Assembly (NCBI GenBank): GCA_964030475.1
Contig: CAXIPT010000002.1
Location: 19,065,703 to 19,129,702, forward strand
Length of the DNA stretch: 64,000 nt
Reading direction: 5' to 3'
From: Tethya wilhelma
Taxonomy: Eukaryota > Porifera > Demospongiae > Tethyida > Tethyidae
The notes beneath the pieces were generated by a model. The model made no database searches. It was not told where the DNA came from and saw only the letters and a program-made list of their open reading frames with translations. The position numbers and the translations under genes were made by a program. Position 1 is the first letter of the stretch, and every line of letters begins with the position of its first letter. This document shows, piece by piece, positions 1 through 13,281 of the stretch.

Positions 1-2
1 TC

Positions 3-3000
3 TCCATCACTGTATCCTCCATGACCTACGACGAATTCCTTGAATCAGGAAGATCGCTAGCACCTGAATTTAGTGACATATCTACAAGGGCACAATGTAT
101 GCAGTACCATCTTTTCATACTATTGCAACATCTATAATTCTATGCATGTTGCCCATTATCATCAAGTGTTTCTACTTGCATTCATGCTCACCTATGACAG
201 ATGATTCATCACCCTCTGGCAGGAGAGACTTTGAAAAAGTGTCAGAAACGGTCACTTTCCCTCCCAGCAGTGGTCTGGAAGAACTAGAGGTGTTTATTCC
301 CATTGTGGATGACTCCATCAACGAAGCAACGGAGAGTTTTGTTGTTTTGGCTGAATTGAGTGAGAGTGCAACTGAGTCCAATGATGAAGTTTTATTCACT
401 AGAGGTGGTGTTACCGTGGTGAATATAGTTGATGATGATCGTAAGTTGCGTGTTCACAAATCAATTTGATGAAATAATATGTTTGCTCTTTTTTTTTGTA
501 GCAATCAAAGTTGGATTTGAGAGGCCAGAGTACTCTGTATCTGAAGATGACGGTACAGTTGAGGACACTGTGTACCTCACTAAGGGAGATACGGAGTCTG
601 AGGTTAATATCTCTGTTGTGATCGAGAATTCACCGAATGCTGTGGCTATAGAAGGTATGGTCATTGTACATCACATTTTACTTTAAACAGATCTTTGACT
701 ACTACAAGTGCATAATATTTTGTTGTCGTATGCTTACATTCAGGTGCCGACTACAATTTTGATGATCCACTTGTTGTGTTGTTTCAACCTGACCAAGATC
801 GTATCCCCATACCTGTTACTATCTTTCAAGATGACATCGCTGAAGACAGGGAGCAGTTCCAGCTCTTCCTTGCACTCAGGGATCCTATCCGAGGCCAATC
901 CCCTGGTCTTTCAACAACTAATATCATAATTGAAGATGACGACAGTGAGTTCATAGCTTTGTTACTATCATTATTATAGATAAGTTAAGATGAATACCGT
1001 AATAATGTTTTTATTGTTTTTCTTTCAACATGCAGTTGCTGTGGTGAATTTCACTCAACCTGAGTATGTTGTGAATGAAGGAGATGGTAGTGTGGAGGTT
1101 TGCATTCAGATTGCTGAGCCAGAGGAGGTGGACCTCTTTCTGTTTGGCAATATTGTTTCGGAAGACGAGACTGCTAAAGGTATGCGTTCTTATTTTGTGT
1201 GTATACTAAAAACTATTCTTTTCTCTGTGGGATTCTGCTCTAGCTGGGGAAGATTTTGACAGCGTCAGTCAATTTTTCAACCTATACAACGGAAACACTG
1301 AGCACTGCTTTGATGTGCCCATCATTGATGACCCTGAGAGGGAGCCTAATGAGTCACTAGTAATCCAGCTGCTACCAGACACAAGCTTCCTCCCTCCCAA
1401 CGTTCGATTCACGATGCCAAACGTCACCATCACTATTGTAGACAATGACCGTGAGTTAAATAATGTGCACCCACCCTACTCAATTACTGGTACACCAGTT
1501 CTGCATACTGTTGTCTACATGCACACAGAGCCTGAGATTGTACCAACAGAACCAGCGGAACTTGTATCTACTAAACCTGAAGTTGTACCCAGCACGGAGC
1601 GTGAGGTTGTACCGAGCACTGAGCCTGAGGTTGTACCCAGCACAGAGCCTGAGGTTTTGCCTACTGAGCCAGAGACCATTGATGAGTGTGCTCTCAACAT
1701 TCATGAGTGTAGCCAGTTTGCTGAGTGTGTGGACACTGCTGATGGATACCAGTGCAACTGCTTGCCAGGATTTACCGGGGATGGATTTACTTGCCTCGGT
1801 ATTTTGAACATTGTCCAGCATACATAGTTGAAGTAGAATTATTGTGTGTTCATCTCTCTCAGATATCAATGAATGCTGTGAGGAGCTTCATGACTGTGAC
1901 TCCAATGCTAGATGCCAGAATACAGTTGGTAGTTACGTCTGTACTTGCAAACCAGGGTTTACTGGTGATGGAAAGACATGCAGAGGTACTAGTGTATTTG
2001 ACAGACCAGAAGTGAGCAGCAGTTCACAGAGCTTATTCCTTTCCCCCTTAGATATTGATGAGTGTGCAGACTCTAGGGCCAATACTTGCAGCAGTGATGC
2101 TCACTGCTTCAATGTTCCTGGATACCACTTTTGTGTTTGCAAGGCTGGCTATGCTGGAAATGGAAAAGAATGTACACTAATAATTGGTAAGGCTTTTGAC
2201 CTTAGAAGTGTAGTATGTACACTGTATAGTTACATCTGTCCATGGTTTCATGCTTATTTCCTGGATGATATTCCTTATTTATGTCTCAAGAGCCCATTAC
2301 TTTGCCTTGTGACCTGCATAAAAGGCAGCAATTGCAACTAGTATCAGTGGCAGTGGTTCTCATAAGTGTATTCATGACTTCACATTCCACAGAACCACCC
2401 CAGAGAATTCGTGAGCCAGCAGCAATTGAACCCAATCGTGATGAATGCTCTCCTGCTACTGAATCAAAGGATTGCCACCGTCGAGCCACCTGCGAGAAAG
2501 GATCTGATGGATACCACTGTGTGTGCAAGGAAGGATTTGAGGGAGATGGCAAACGAACCTCCCGTGGCTGCCGAGGTGTGCATAGCAATGTTCTAATTAG
2601 TGCAACCTTTGTTTAAGATCAGCAATCTTGCTTGTTTTAAAAGTCGAATTCTAGCGAGATTTTTATGCATGCATAATTATGCATGGATGGATAAATACTT
2701 TCATAGATGATTTGCGAAAGCTGCATAGTTCAAGGCAGTGGAATTGATTTTATCCTCATAATATTATGATCTCTTTCTTCCTCCTCTGTAGATATTAATG
2801 AATGTAGTAAGGGTCTGTGTCCAAGTGAAGCAAGGTGTCGTAACAGATTAGGTAGCTTCACCTGCACTTGTCCCAGAGGAACTGAATTGTCTGGCAATAG
2901 TTGTGTTGGTAAGTATATACATTGTATGACAATAATTATATTATTGTCTTACCTCACTATTGTTGTACTGATACCCCTTGTGTCAACCTCAGAAATTGGA

Positions 3001-3129
3001 AGGAACCCTCCACAGTTCAATCCACCTGAAGTGGATGAGTCCAGGTCCAGGTCCAGAAGTACTTATACACGAACTCGCTCCACCACCTACACACGCAGCA
3101 CAAGACGTAGTCGGAGGGATGTAGTATAG
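3..3129 (+). CDS. Calx-beta / EGF-like extracellular protein, 3' part (5' end outside window)
   Basis: Twelve exons are joined as 3-96, 201-440, 502-654, 744-944, 1036-1179, 1244-1450, 1529-1798, 1863-1985, 2052-2186, 2393-2575, 2792-2908 and 2993-3129; the stop is TAG at 3127. All internal introns are phase 1 and the frame closes throughout. Exons 1-6 encode about three Calx-beta repeats, each ending in an acidic strand such as VVNIVDDD, IIIEDDD or ITIVDNDR, a fold that binds calcium in many extracellular matrix proteins. Exon 7 opens with a degenerate repeat of roughly ten residues (PSTEPEVV type) followed by the first EGF module. Exons 8-11 each encode one EGF-like module; most start with a calcium-binding D-I-N/D-E-C signature. 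The last exon is a Ser/Arg/Thr-rich tail ending RRSRRDVV with no membrane segment, so the product is probably secreted matrix. The start codon and signal peptide lie upstream of the window. The closest family is Calx-beta/EGF proteins of the FRAS/adhesion type; orthology is unresolved. Confidence 0.85.
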
Positions 3130-3270
3130 GATTACCATCAGATTCCGCAGTTTAAAAAAACTTTTTGAGAACTTTGTACTACAATACTTGTATGCTAGGT
3201 TTTATTACCTTGGCTCTGTTCAGCTGTAATGACAAAGCACTTGTTTGTGCTGCTAGGAATTAACATTTTA

Positions 3271-3276
3271 AATAAA
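3271..3276 (+). terminator. Polyadenylation signal of the Calx-beta/EGF gene
   Basis: AATAAA lies about 140 bases after the stop codon, in the short interval before the next gene on the same strand. Confidence 0.5.
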
Positions 3277-3347
3277 TTATTTTGATACTCGGGTCTTGTA
3301 GAAATTGCCCGCTCCTTCTGGAAGCTTGCGCATCCTTCTGGAAGCTT

Positions 3348-3359
3348 TGCGCATGCGCA
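3348..3359. promoter_or_regulatory. NRF1-type palindrome upstream of the secreted Ig gene
   Basis: TGCGCATGCGCA is a perfect match to the known animal NRF1 site (YGCGCAYGCGCR). It lies 133 bases before the start codon at 3492, a promoter-proximal position. Regulation through this site is inferred. Confidence 0.5.
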
Positions 3360-3491
3360 AAATTGTGGCGGAAGTTTAGTGGGGCATGGGAGACCACCAG
3401 CATCATGTCAGCATGTATTTAAATTGTGAGTGGATCGATCGAGTCTCACTGTTAGAGAATATTACCATTAGTCAAGAAACTATTAAGGAAA

Positions 3492-5638
3492 ATGCTTGGA
3501 TATTTCACTGTTAGTTCCTTAATTACTATCTGTGGTCTCCTAGTTACTGCCAGTACCAGTAGCACTAGAAAAATTTGTAAGTTCATTAATCATTAATTAG
3601 TAATAATTATTAATTTAATACGCATGAATTCCATGACACTGATGAGTAATTTAAATTTTCTGCAGCTGTGCTAGGAAATGGAAACTCTAATGTTCCCTTA
3701 AGTTGCAATGTTCCAGTTGGTTCAAGTATAAGCACCATACAATGGAGCCACAATGGAGTCCCTATCACAGCCAGTGACAAATATGTGATAAGCTACAGTG
3801 ATCTAAGGATCATGAATGTCGTCCCTAGTGACGAAGGAGAATACACATGTAGCTACATTACAAGGCAAGGCTCTATGGCTACAATAACTGCTGGAGAAGT
3901 CTGTGTTCTTGGTAAATAATTATTATTTGCCGAGTGTTCAAATTCTGATCTGCTTTAATAATTCATCACTGAAAAAATATAATAGGTGCTGCTCAATTTG
4001 TGCAACCTGAGCCTCAAGAAGTGTGTGTATACAGAGGAGAGGATGCCAAGTTTGACACCAGACTAGAGTACGTCAATGGTGGAGCAAGTGGGAGGAATCA
4101 AACGACATCAGTTCTGGGTCTCTTTGTACTTAAACCAGGCAGTACTCGCATACAAAGGGTCTACTCATGTTCCACTCCTCAAGACCAACCCTGTCCAAAC
4201 AGCACTAGAATTACTGTTGAGAAGACTCCAAATTCCCACAAGTTCGATTTCTTTCTGAGATTGAAAAATGTAACTGAAAGTGATGTTGGTACCTACATTG
4301 TCCGAGTGGAGACTGTTGACCCTCTTCTTGGAGGTGTAGAATACATTCTGAAAGAGTTCAGTTTGAACGTCAAAGGTAACCTTTATTGCTGTACAATTGC
4401 ATACAAACAATGTCATTATTAGATACATAGAGTTTAATTGTACGATCCATTATTCTTGTAAACATTAAGATGGATATATCCCGTTGCAAAAATCCCATAA
4501 TTTTATTGGGACAATGTGGGTAGTGCTAACTGATACATTATCTCAGTATCACATACCAAACATATTGATATCAGGTTCTTTCCCAATAATTATTGCAAGA
4601 CAAATTAGACAATGTTAATGGAGATGATTTCTCATGCTTTAGAGTGTAGTGTAGGCAAAGCAGCAATTACAGTAACTATTAATATAATATTATTTTCACA
4701 GAGCCTCCACCATCACCTGAATTGATTCTACAAACTCTTGGAAGTCCAGTTGAGGGTCACATGTATACTCTCTCCTGCCAAGTAGATGTTGATGTTCAAC
4801 AGTATGCCAACTTTGACTTGCAGTGGACCAATTCAGTTGGAGATATTATTAGTAGTGGACAGGATTCCCAACTTAATGTGTCCTTCGATCCACTCATCAA
4901 ACACCAGCATGAGGGTCAATACACATGCTCCATGGTAGCTACATTGAATGGTTCTGAACTGCGTTTGACTTCAAACAAAACAATAGCTGTTCTCGTGGAA
5001 GGTGAGATTAAAATTCATTAAATGAGATGTACATTTGATTGATCTACCAGTTAATAATAATTATAATAAACTGACAAATTAATGAAGGTCTCCTTTTCAT
5101 GTTTTTTGCAGCACGTAATGACAGTGAAGTTTTTCAAATTGTCTTTGGACCTGTTGATTTAAAGCAGTGTACAAACTGGATGGTATGAACATAACCACTT
5201 TTCTGTTTTCTACTAGAACAAATTCACGGTGACAATTTTCATTTACAGCTTGACACTAAACAAGGCAATCACCTGGAAGAGGCAATCCGACAAGAAATCA
5301 CCCAAGTTGTTAGCAATCTATGTAATTGTGATGTCACCATGGAATCAATAGAAACAAACTACCTAAAGTGTCTTGAAAGCAATCAACTTGGGTACCGTGC
5401 CACTTTTAGTGGAACACATACCATCACTGCTTCTGACTTTGTGACACATATTGAAAGTTGGTTGAGCAGTGCTGATTCTGTGATCAAACTGGGTTTGTTC
5501 ATGCTCAATTTAGATGATAATTGTCCAGCGAGAGTGCCGAGTAATGTTACTGCCACATCTGGATGGTGTGCCGATTCGGCTGCACCTAGTGAAACTCTAT
5601 TACAGTGTATTAATACATGTGTGGCATCAATACAGTGA
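3492..5638 (+). CDS. Secreted Ig-domain protein with C-terminal SEA-like region
   Basis: Six exons (3492-3576, 3666-3911, 3986-4375, 4702-5001, 5112-5182, 5249-5638) close in frame to about 493 residues. The start is chosen because it gives a clear signal peptide (MLGYFTVSSLITICGLLVTA). Exon 2 is an Ig domain with its Cys, Trp and D-E-G-E-Y-T-C signature. Exon 3 is a second Ig-like domain with the core DVGTYIVRV. Exon 4 is a third Ig domain (LSC, LQW, EGQYTC). Exons 5-6 form a Cys-containing region of about 150 residues that could be a SEA-like fold; this is a weak call. There is no transmembrane segment or obvious GPI signal, so it is predicted to be secreted. Exons 2 and 3 resemble the two Ig exons of the UNC5-like receptor at 33129-36708 in sequence, order and intron phase, suggesting a shared ancestor and possibly a soluble partner or decoy. 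Not matched to a named gene. Confidence 0.8.
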
Positions 5639-5750
5639 TGTTAAGTGATGTATATATAGTAGGTGTGATCACATCTCTAATATATATGTATTATTTATTT
5701 TGCATTGAATAATTAATAATAATTATTATGGCATGCAAAAATTGGCATTA

Positions 5751-5785
5751 CGCGCTCGCGCGCAAAACGATTTGGCACGAGCGCG
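5751..5785. promoter_or_regulatory. GC-rich inverted repeat 50 bases upstream of the CCP5 start codon
   Basis: CGCGCTCG (5751-5758) is repeated in inverted form as CGAGCGCG (5778-5785) within an otherwise AT-rich 196-base intergenic gap. Its position suggests a promoter element of the carboxypeptidase gene; no known factor site is claimed. Confidence 0.35.
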
Positions 5786-5834
5786 CAAAGGGTTAATTGA
5801 CTCGTTGCTATGGTTGCACTAAACATGAATCAAG

Positions 5835-8800
5835 ATGGAAGACCCAAAGCCCCCTGCTGTAGTTGTTCACAAGAGAGGAAAAGTAACAGCAACATTTGGT
5901 GACATTATCATCTCTTCCAACTTTGACTCAGGTAAGTACAGAGCCATGCATGCACAGCTTCAAGCCATGCCATTGTGTGTATCAGACACCGACAACAAAT
6001 TATCACCTTTTTTTTTCTTGAAACCTTATCAATTTTATAATCATTTAGGTAACCTTGACAACGTGGAGGAATGTAAACCTACTAGTGGTTCAGAAACCAG
6101 AGAATTCAACCTGTGTACTGCTCCCGACTGTGCCGGTACAGAGTACGAAAACCCAAACCGTAGCTGGTTTTATTTTAGTGTCACAACACCACCAAACTTC
6201 AATGGAAATTCAATAAGGTTAAGACACATTATTGCATTCTTGCTTAATGCTTGTCTTAATCATAGATAAAATGTGGTCGAAGTATTATCTATGCCTTAAT
6301 GGCTCCATTGGCAGAGGCTATAGTCGATAGAGCAGGTGCAATTATGTCAAATGAGTCACTTCCGTGTAGCAAAAATGTCCAGAGCAATTCAGAGAAATAG
6401 GAAGCTATCATTTACTTCCGTATGGCAAAAATAGCTGGTTTTAATGACGTCAATTGCACCCGCTCTATAGGGAGTTCTCTTCCTACTTGCCTTCCCTATT
6501 GTAGCCATCAAACTTTAGAGGAATCAGACGAGGAAATTACAACAGAAGATTAATTTTGTGGCCCTTCTTTTGTTCATATCACTACTAGTAGTGTTCTGTT
6601 TTTTCCTTCTGACAGGCTCAACATTCTCAACCTGAACAAGCAATGTAAGCTCTATCAACAGGGGCTTACTCCCATCGTGAAGACGCTCCCCGGAAGAGGG
6701 ACGTGGGACAGGCTTCGGGACAGACCCGAATTTGAGGTATATTCAGCATGCTTTCACTATATGCTCACCACCAGACTAATTAACATGAAATATAAAATTT
6801 ATTACTGGCAATTTAATATTAAGCACAGGATATTTGAGCAGTCTGTGTGCTCTACTCGAACACAATTTAATTGCAGTATTTTCCCCCATTGCTGTTAAGG
6901 TGTCAGTTTTGATGATCCACAATTGTACTTCAGTTGTTTCCCTTATAAACCTGGTCAATAATATTCCCAATAGATTAGTTTACATGGAATCACGAATCCC
7001 TCATCCCTAGACACACTATGACCTTCCCATCAACTCTACCTCTACCCCCTTTACATCCACTCTCTCACACACACAGGCTGCTCCAGGAGGTGGGTTGAGG
7101 CTGTCTTTCCTGCTCAACATCTCTGACTCTCGTAAAGTGACTACGTACTGTGCATTTTGTTTCCCTTATTCGTACACCGAATGTCAACGAAGATTATCTC
7201 GTCTGGATGATGCATTTGGTTCAGAGGCTACTAGTGCTATGAAAGGAGGTGATAGTGCAGTGGGTAGCGATGCAACTGCCTCTAGAAATATCTATTATCA
7301 TAGGTACGTTACATCATATAGGATGTGGTTAGAATAAAGGGTACGCATTGCATACTTCAAGTGTTTCTGCACATGGCTGTAGTTTGCATAAAGCTATACA
7401 TTCAGCACGTTCAGCATTTTTAAAATGTTAATAGTATGATTTCTGATCATGTGCTGGTGCATGCAGCCCTTCATGAATAGTACCATAATTGTATGGCACT
7501 GTATTTGCAAACGCACCCACATCATAATTATCTCATGCAAATAATATCTTATAAATGCATAACTCCAGAGAGCTACTCTGTCAGAGCTTAGAAGGACGTC
7601 GTGTAGACTTGATAACAGTCAGTTCGTATGATGACATCAGTGAAGAGCGTGAACCACGTCTACCCTCTCTCTTCCCCGATACCTCCACCGTGAGAGCAAG
7701 AGCATTTCACTGCAGCAAAAAGGTCGGCACTGGCAGGTCACACACATGCACACACATCCTCTCACTCCCTAGGTGAGTGTGACTCTATCAGAACAAAGAT
7801 CATCAGCCTTATATGAGCTCAAGTATTGTCTTGGGCATTCAAACTTCTATAATGTTGGCTTGTTATGAGGGTATCCCATGAGAGGTGAAGGGGGCTGTGC
7901 GTGTGTGGGGGAGATGGTTCGATGGCACGTGTGTTATTTCATCAGATGATTGGCCAGAGGTTATCACTGGGATGGGCAAGAAGTTCCCCTGCGGTCGACC
8001 TTGTTGATATAATGATAATTTTAATCGCATAGTTTGTTATGTAAATCATTTCAGGAGGGAAATTTTTTTACAATAAAAATCTAAGTGCTTGTTATACTAT
8101 TCCAACTAACTCTTAACTAAATATTATTATTTTCTTATTGAATGATGATCTAACAGCCTACTCATCCACAATTATCTTATCCTCCTGATGTCATTCTAGG
8201 TGGTGTTTGTGAGTAGTCGTGTCCATCCTGGTGAGACGCCCTCGAGCTACGTCTTCAATGGATTTCTCCAGTTCATCTTGAAGGAGGATGACCCCAGAGC
8301 TCAGGTGCTACGGAAACACTTTGTCTTCAAGCTAATCCCAATGCTCAACCCTGATGGTTGGTAAAAATCTAGTGTATTCTATTGAATAGTAAATTTTCAT
8401 TCAAACTGCCTACGATTGTTGTTGTATTTACATCTTAGTTCTTCAAGTTAGATCTTTTCTCCCCCTATCGATGCTAGGTGTGTATCAAGGTCACTATCGC
8501 ACTGATACTCGGGGTATCAATCTCAACAGGATGTATCTCGATCCTTGTCCTGACCTTCATCCCTCCGTCTATGGAGCCAAGATGATCATGCTTCATCACC
8601 ACAAACGAGGAGGGGCATCCTCTAATGATTCCTCACCTCAAAACAATGAAGAAGAACACAAGAGTTCTTCTCCGAGTAAATCGTCAAATGGTTTAGAGTC
8701 TTTAAAATTGCTTGCACTCAGTGAGCAAAGCTGCTCCTGTGTGTGCACTCCAGACACTGAGATATTGAACGGCTGGTGCAGTAGGCACACCACTGGGCTT

Positions 8801-10860
8801 GTGTCCCACTCCCTACCAGCCATACCAACAGTTAACCTGAACAGCAACAACAACAGCAACAGCAACATCGGCAGCCAGTCGTGCCGGTTTTACCCAAGAC
8901 TCCAAACCTCTAACAACGTCCACTTCAGAATCTGCAATCACAACAGTAATAGTAGTCCTAGCACAAAACAAAAGTCCTCCTCACTCAATATCCCTAACTC
9001 TGGCTCCTCTAAACTGTCCGGCCACCATAACCCTTCTGAACGCCTCCCACCCACCACCAGCACTGCCAGTGATGCCACTTGCCCCACTGGTGAGGTTAGT
9101 GGTGATGATGCCAGCCAGCCCGATGCTTTAGCCATCACCAAACAGAGTGGTATAGCACTCTACGTGGATCTCCACGCCCATGCCACCAAGAGAGGTATCT
9201 TTATGTACGGCAACCACTTCAGCAACCAGTCAGAGCAGGTGGAGAACATGCTCCTCCCAAAGCTGGTCTCGTTGAACTCTCCTCATCTTAATTTTGAGCA
9301 CTGTGTGTTCTCCGAGAAGAACATGTATGCTGCTGATAAGAGAGATGGGCTCAGTAAGGAGGGCTCGGGTCGTGTTGCAATCTACAAGGCACTGGGAATC
9401 ATCCACAGGTATGTGGTGTAGGTATGTTTGCACACACTTACGTGACATTGCACAAGTGACTGTGATGTGATGCTTTGGCGTGGTATGTGTTCAAACATTT
9501 TGCCTTTTTTGAGGAAGTATGTGTAACTGTGGAAACTAATGGATATTGCCTATTGGGAAGAAATATGTGAACAGGAAGTTCGTGGTTAATTGTAAAATAG
9601 ATGGAAATTTGGTAACTGAACTAAACTTAGGTGTACCCTCCTTCCTAGATAGCTGCTCATTTCCTAGGACAAAACCATCCAAGAAAGCATGTGCACCAGA
9701 AATAGGAAGCTGTGGTTGCAGGTTGCTGTTGAGTACCGTGATATTAGTAAGATCTTATTTGCATGTTTGTTTGCACACTTTGCGTCCATATCTCTGCTTC
9801 ACTTTCTATTCTATTATGACAAACTCTTTAGAATGGACAACACTCCCATCTCGGTTTACAGTAAATAGATTTAAAGGCCTTATTTAGGATTTAGTGTTTA
9901 CCGACTAAGAGCTGTTTGTGCGTTAGCGAGTCATGAATCTGTGGCATTAAAGAAGGAAGGGGGGATTATTTTGCCATAGTTATCGCAAATAATTTGCATA
10001 ACTATTAACTGATATTGTGTACCTTGTGTAGGAAGATGAGAGATTGTACGTAGGGCTAGGCTTGCAAATATCTCTGTTTTGCTTTCAGCTTTCAATTTTT
10101 GTTTGAAATGCATAAATTGTAGAACATATCTAACAAATTGTAATTATTGAGACTCACATAAATGCTCAAATAAGGTCAGCTTGAAGCTGGGGCATTACGG
10201 TTCTTCCTGGTACTTTATTGTCACAGCAACACACAGCTGTGTGTTTATTGATCTAATGTACACTATGTGTTGAAATCCCTCCAGTTCACATGTTACTTAA
10301 CAGCAAACACTGATTCTTAAAGGCTTTATTAGCCTATGCAATAATCTTGTTGGTATTTGCAATTTCTATTGCATCTGTGTGTCAACAGCTGTACCACGAG
10401 CCTAACATTATCTTCCAAAGCCTGACACTAATTATCTCCCACCTAATTCTTTAATAATGAGGGGGGTCTCTTTAAAAAGAGGAGTGTAGTTAGGGACTAG
10501 TTAGGAGCGGAAATCATTAACAAAGGCATGCATGCATGGAATTTTTGTTAATCTAAGCTATACTGCCTACGCAGCTATATTGTAATCCCCTAATAGTAAT
10601 ATCCCATGTACACACCATTGTAATGGGGATTGGCATATGTAGTCCATAGTGCACAATTACGTGACTATACACACCCCTCTCCTCTGCACCTCCTGTTCAG
10701 CTACACCCTGGAGTGCAACTACAACAGTAGCAAACAGAGCAACCCCCTCACTGCAGCCACCATGGATGGTGGGAGGGCTTCTCCGCCCCTCTTTGCTTCT
10801 CCTATGGGACACAGGTTCTCTGTGCAAGACTTTGAGCAAGTATGAAACATTATGATGATC

Positions 10861-10906
<46 letters not shown>

Positions 10907-11666
10907 ATGTACGTCTGGCCTTCACTGATGCTAGGTTGGACGTGCACTCGGGGTAGCTCTCTTGGACCTTCACTTCATCAATCCTTGGAGTAGACTACCG
11001 ACCACTGCATTTGGAAGTGTGGCAGGAGTCAGACAAAGTCTCGTGCAAAGGATATCCAACGCTCGGGCTAAAAAGTACTAGTAGCATGACTATATCATTG
11101 CCGAGTGCTTGTGAATTTTTTTACTCCGTGTTTACATACACATGGAATACACCCAACAGAGCAAAGTCTAAGTCAGTCACTGTGGGGCCTCAAGAACAAG
11201 AGCCCACCACTAGTACTACCACCTCTGCTGGTGGGACAAATGGTGGACCAGCCTCACTCCCAGTGGCCAAGAGCTCGTCAGCTCAAGTCTCAAAGACACT
11301 GCTAGTGAGACGGCAGAGAAGACTGGCTGATCAGAGCAAACGACCAGGTATGTGTTACTATCAATATATGCACATGTATGATGTTGTGTCAGTGTATTAT
11401 CGTTCACATCTCTCTCTCACAGTGGGTCAGATCGCACAGGCAATTGCTCAGGTGACAGAGAGTAAAAGAAAGGAAAAAGAAGAATCTCAAACAGCAGTGT
11501 TGGTCCAACTGGCCAAGTTGAAGAGAAACAGACCGGAGTCTTCAAGGAGACGACAGCAACATGGAGCTAGACAAGTCGAGACGCACGCATCGTCATCACA
11601 AGTAGCAAAGGTAAGCATGCATGCATTCCCAGATAGACAACACATGTTCACTTTATATTCTCATGT

Positions 11667-11702
<36 letters not shown>

Positions 11703-12439
11703 CATGTAGCCTTCCTTCCATCAGGTGGTCTTTCCTATTGGCTCTGCCATGAGAGTGAACAGTGTCAACAGAGACAGAGGATGTCTTTATAAAAGAACTG
11801 CTACTGGTGAGACTGACTCATGAACTCAAGCACACATGATGGCTCTCTGACCATCACATGTCTCTCTGCTTGTGTACACAGGAAGGGGAAGTTGTGACTT
11901 GTCCTCTACAAACAGCAGCAAGCATTTCTCTGGTAGCACCCCCACGTTGAAGAAAACCATCAGTGGAGTGCACAGTCAACCCATCTTTATCTTCCAAAGC
12001 CTGACACTAATTATCTCCCACCTAATTCTTTAATAATGAGGGGGGTCTCTTTAAAAAGAGGAGTGTAGTTAGGGACTAGTTAGGAGCGGAAATCATTAAC
12101 AAAGGCATGCATGCATGGAATTTTTGTTAATCTAAGCTATACTGCCTACGCAGCTATATTGTAATCCCCTAATAGTAATATCCCATGTACACACCATTGT
12201 AATGGGGATTGGCATATGTAGTCCATAGTGCACAATTACGTGACTATACACACCCCTCTCCTCTGCACCTCCTGTTCAGCTACACCCTGGAGTGCAACTA
12301 CAACAGTAGCAAACAGAGCAACCCCCTCACTGCAGCCACCATGGATGGTGGGAGGGCTTCTCCGCCCCTCTTTGCTTCTCCTATGGGACACAGGTTCTCT
12401 GTGCAAGACTTTGAGCAAGTATGAAACATTATGATGATC

Positions 12440-12487
<48 letters not shown>

Positions 12488-13247
12488 ATGTACGTCTGGC
12501 CTTCACTGATGCTAGGTTGGACGTGCACTCGGGGTAGCTCTCTTGGACCTTCACTTCATCAATCCTTGGAGTAGACTACCGACCACTGCATTTGGAAGTG
12601 TGGCAGGAGTCAGACAAAGTCTCGTGCAAAGGATATCCAACGCTCGGGCTAAAAAGTACTAGTAGCATGACTATATCATTGCCGAGTGCTTGTGAATTTT
12701 TTTACTCCGTGTTTACATACACATGGAATACACCCAACAGAGCAAAGTCTAAGTCAGTCACTGTGGGGCCTCAAGAACAAGAGCCCACCACTAGTACTAC
12801 CACCTCTGCTGGTGGGACAAATGGTGGACCAGCCTCACTCCCAGTGGCCAAGAGCTCGTCAGCTCAAGTCTCAAAGACACTGCTAGTGAGACGGCAGAGA
12901 AGACTGGCTGATCAGAGCAAACGACCAGGTATGTGTTACTATCAATATATGCACATGTATGATGTTGTGTCAGTGTATTATCGTTCACATCTCTCTCTCA
13001 CAGTGGGTCAGATCGCACAGGCAATTGCTCAGGTGACAGAGAGTAAAAGAAAGGAAAAAGAAGAATCTCAAACAGCAGTGTTGGTCCAACTGGCCAAGTT
13101 GAAGAGAAACAGACCGGAGTCTTCAAGGAGACGACAGCAACATGGAGCTAGACAAGTCGAGACGCACGCATCGTCATCACAAGTAGCAAAGGTAAGCATG
13201 CATGCATTCCCAGATAGACAACACATGTTCACTTTATATTCTCATGT

Positions 13248-13281
<34 letters not shown>

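Noticed and set aside
11011..11709. Long plus-strand open frames in the CCP5 duplicated block that run through introns
   Set aside because: They read through good donor and acceptor sites (11075, 11159, 11348, 11422); the spliced model closes in the CCP5 frame instead.
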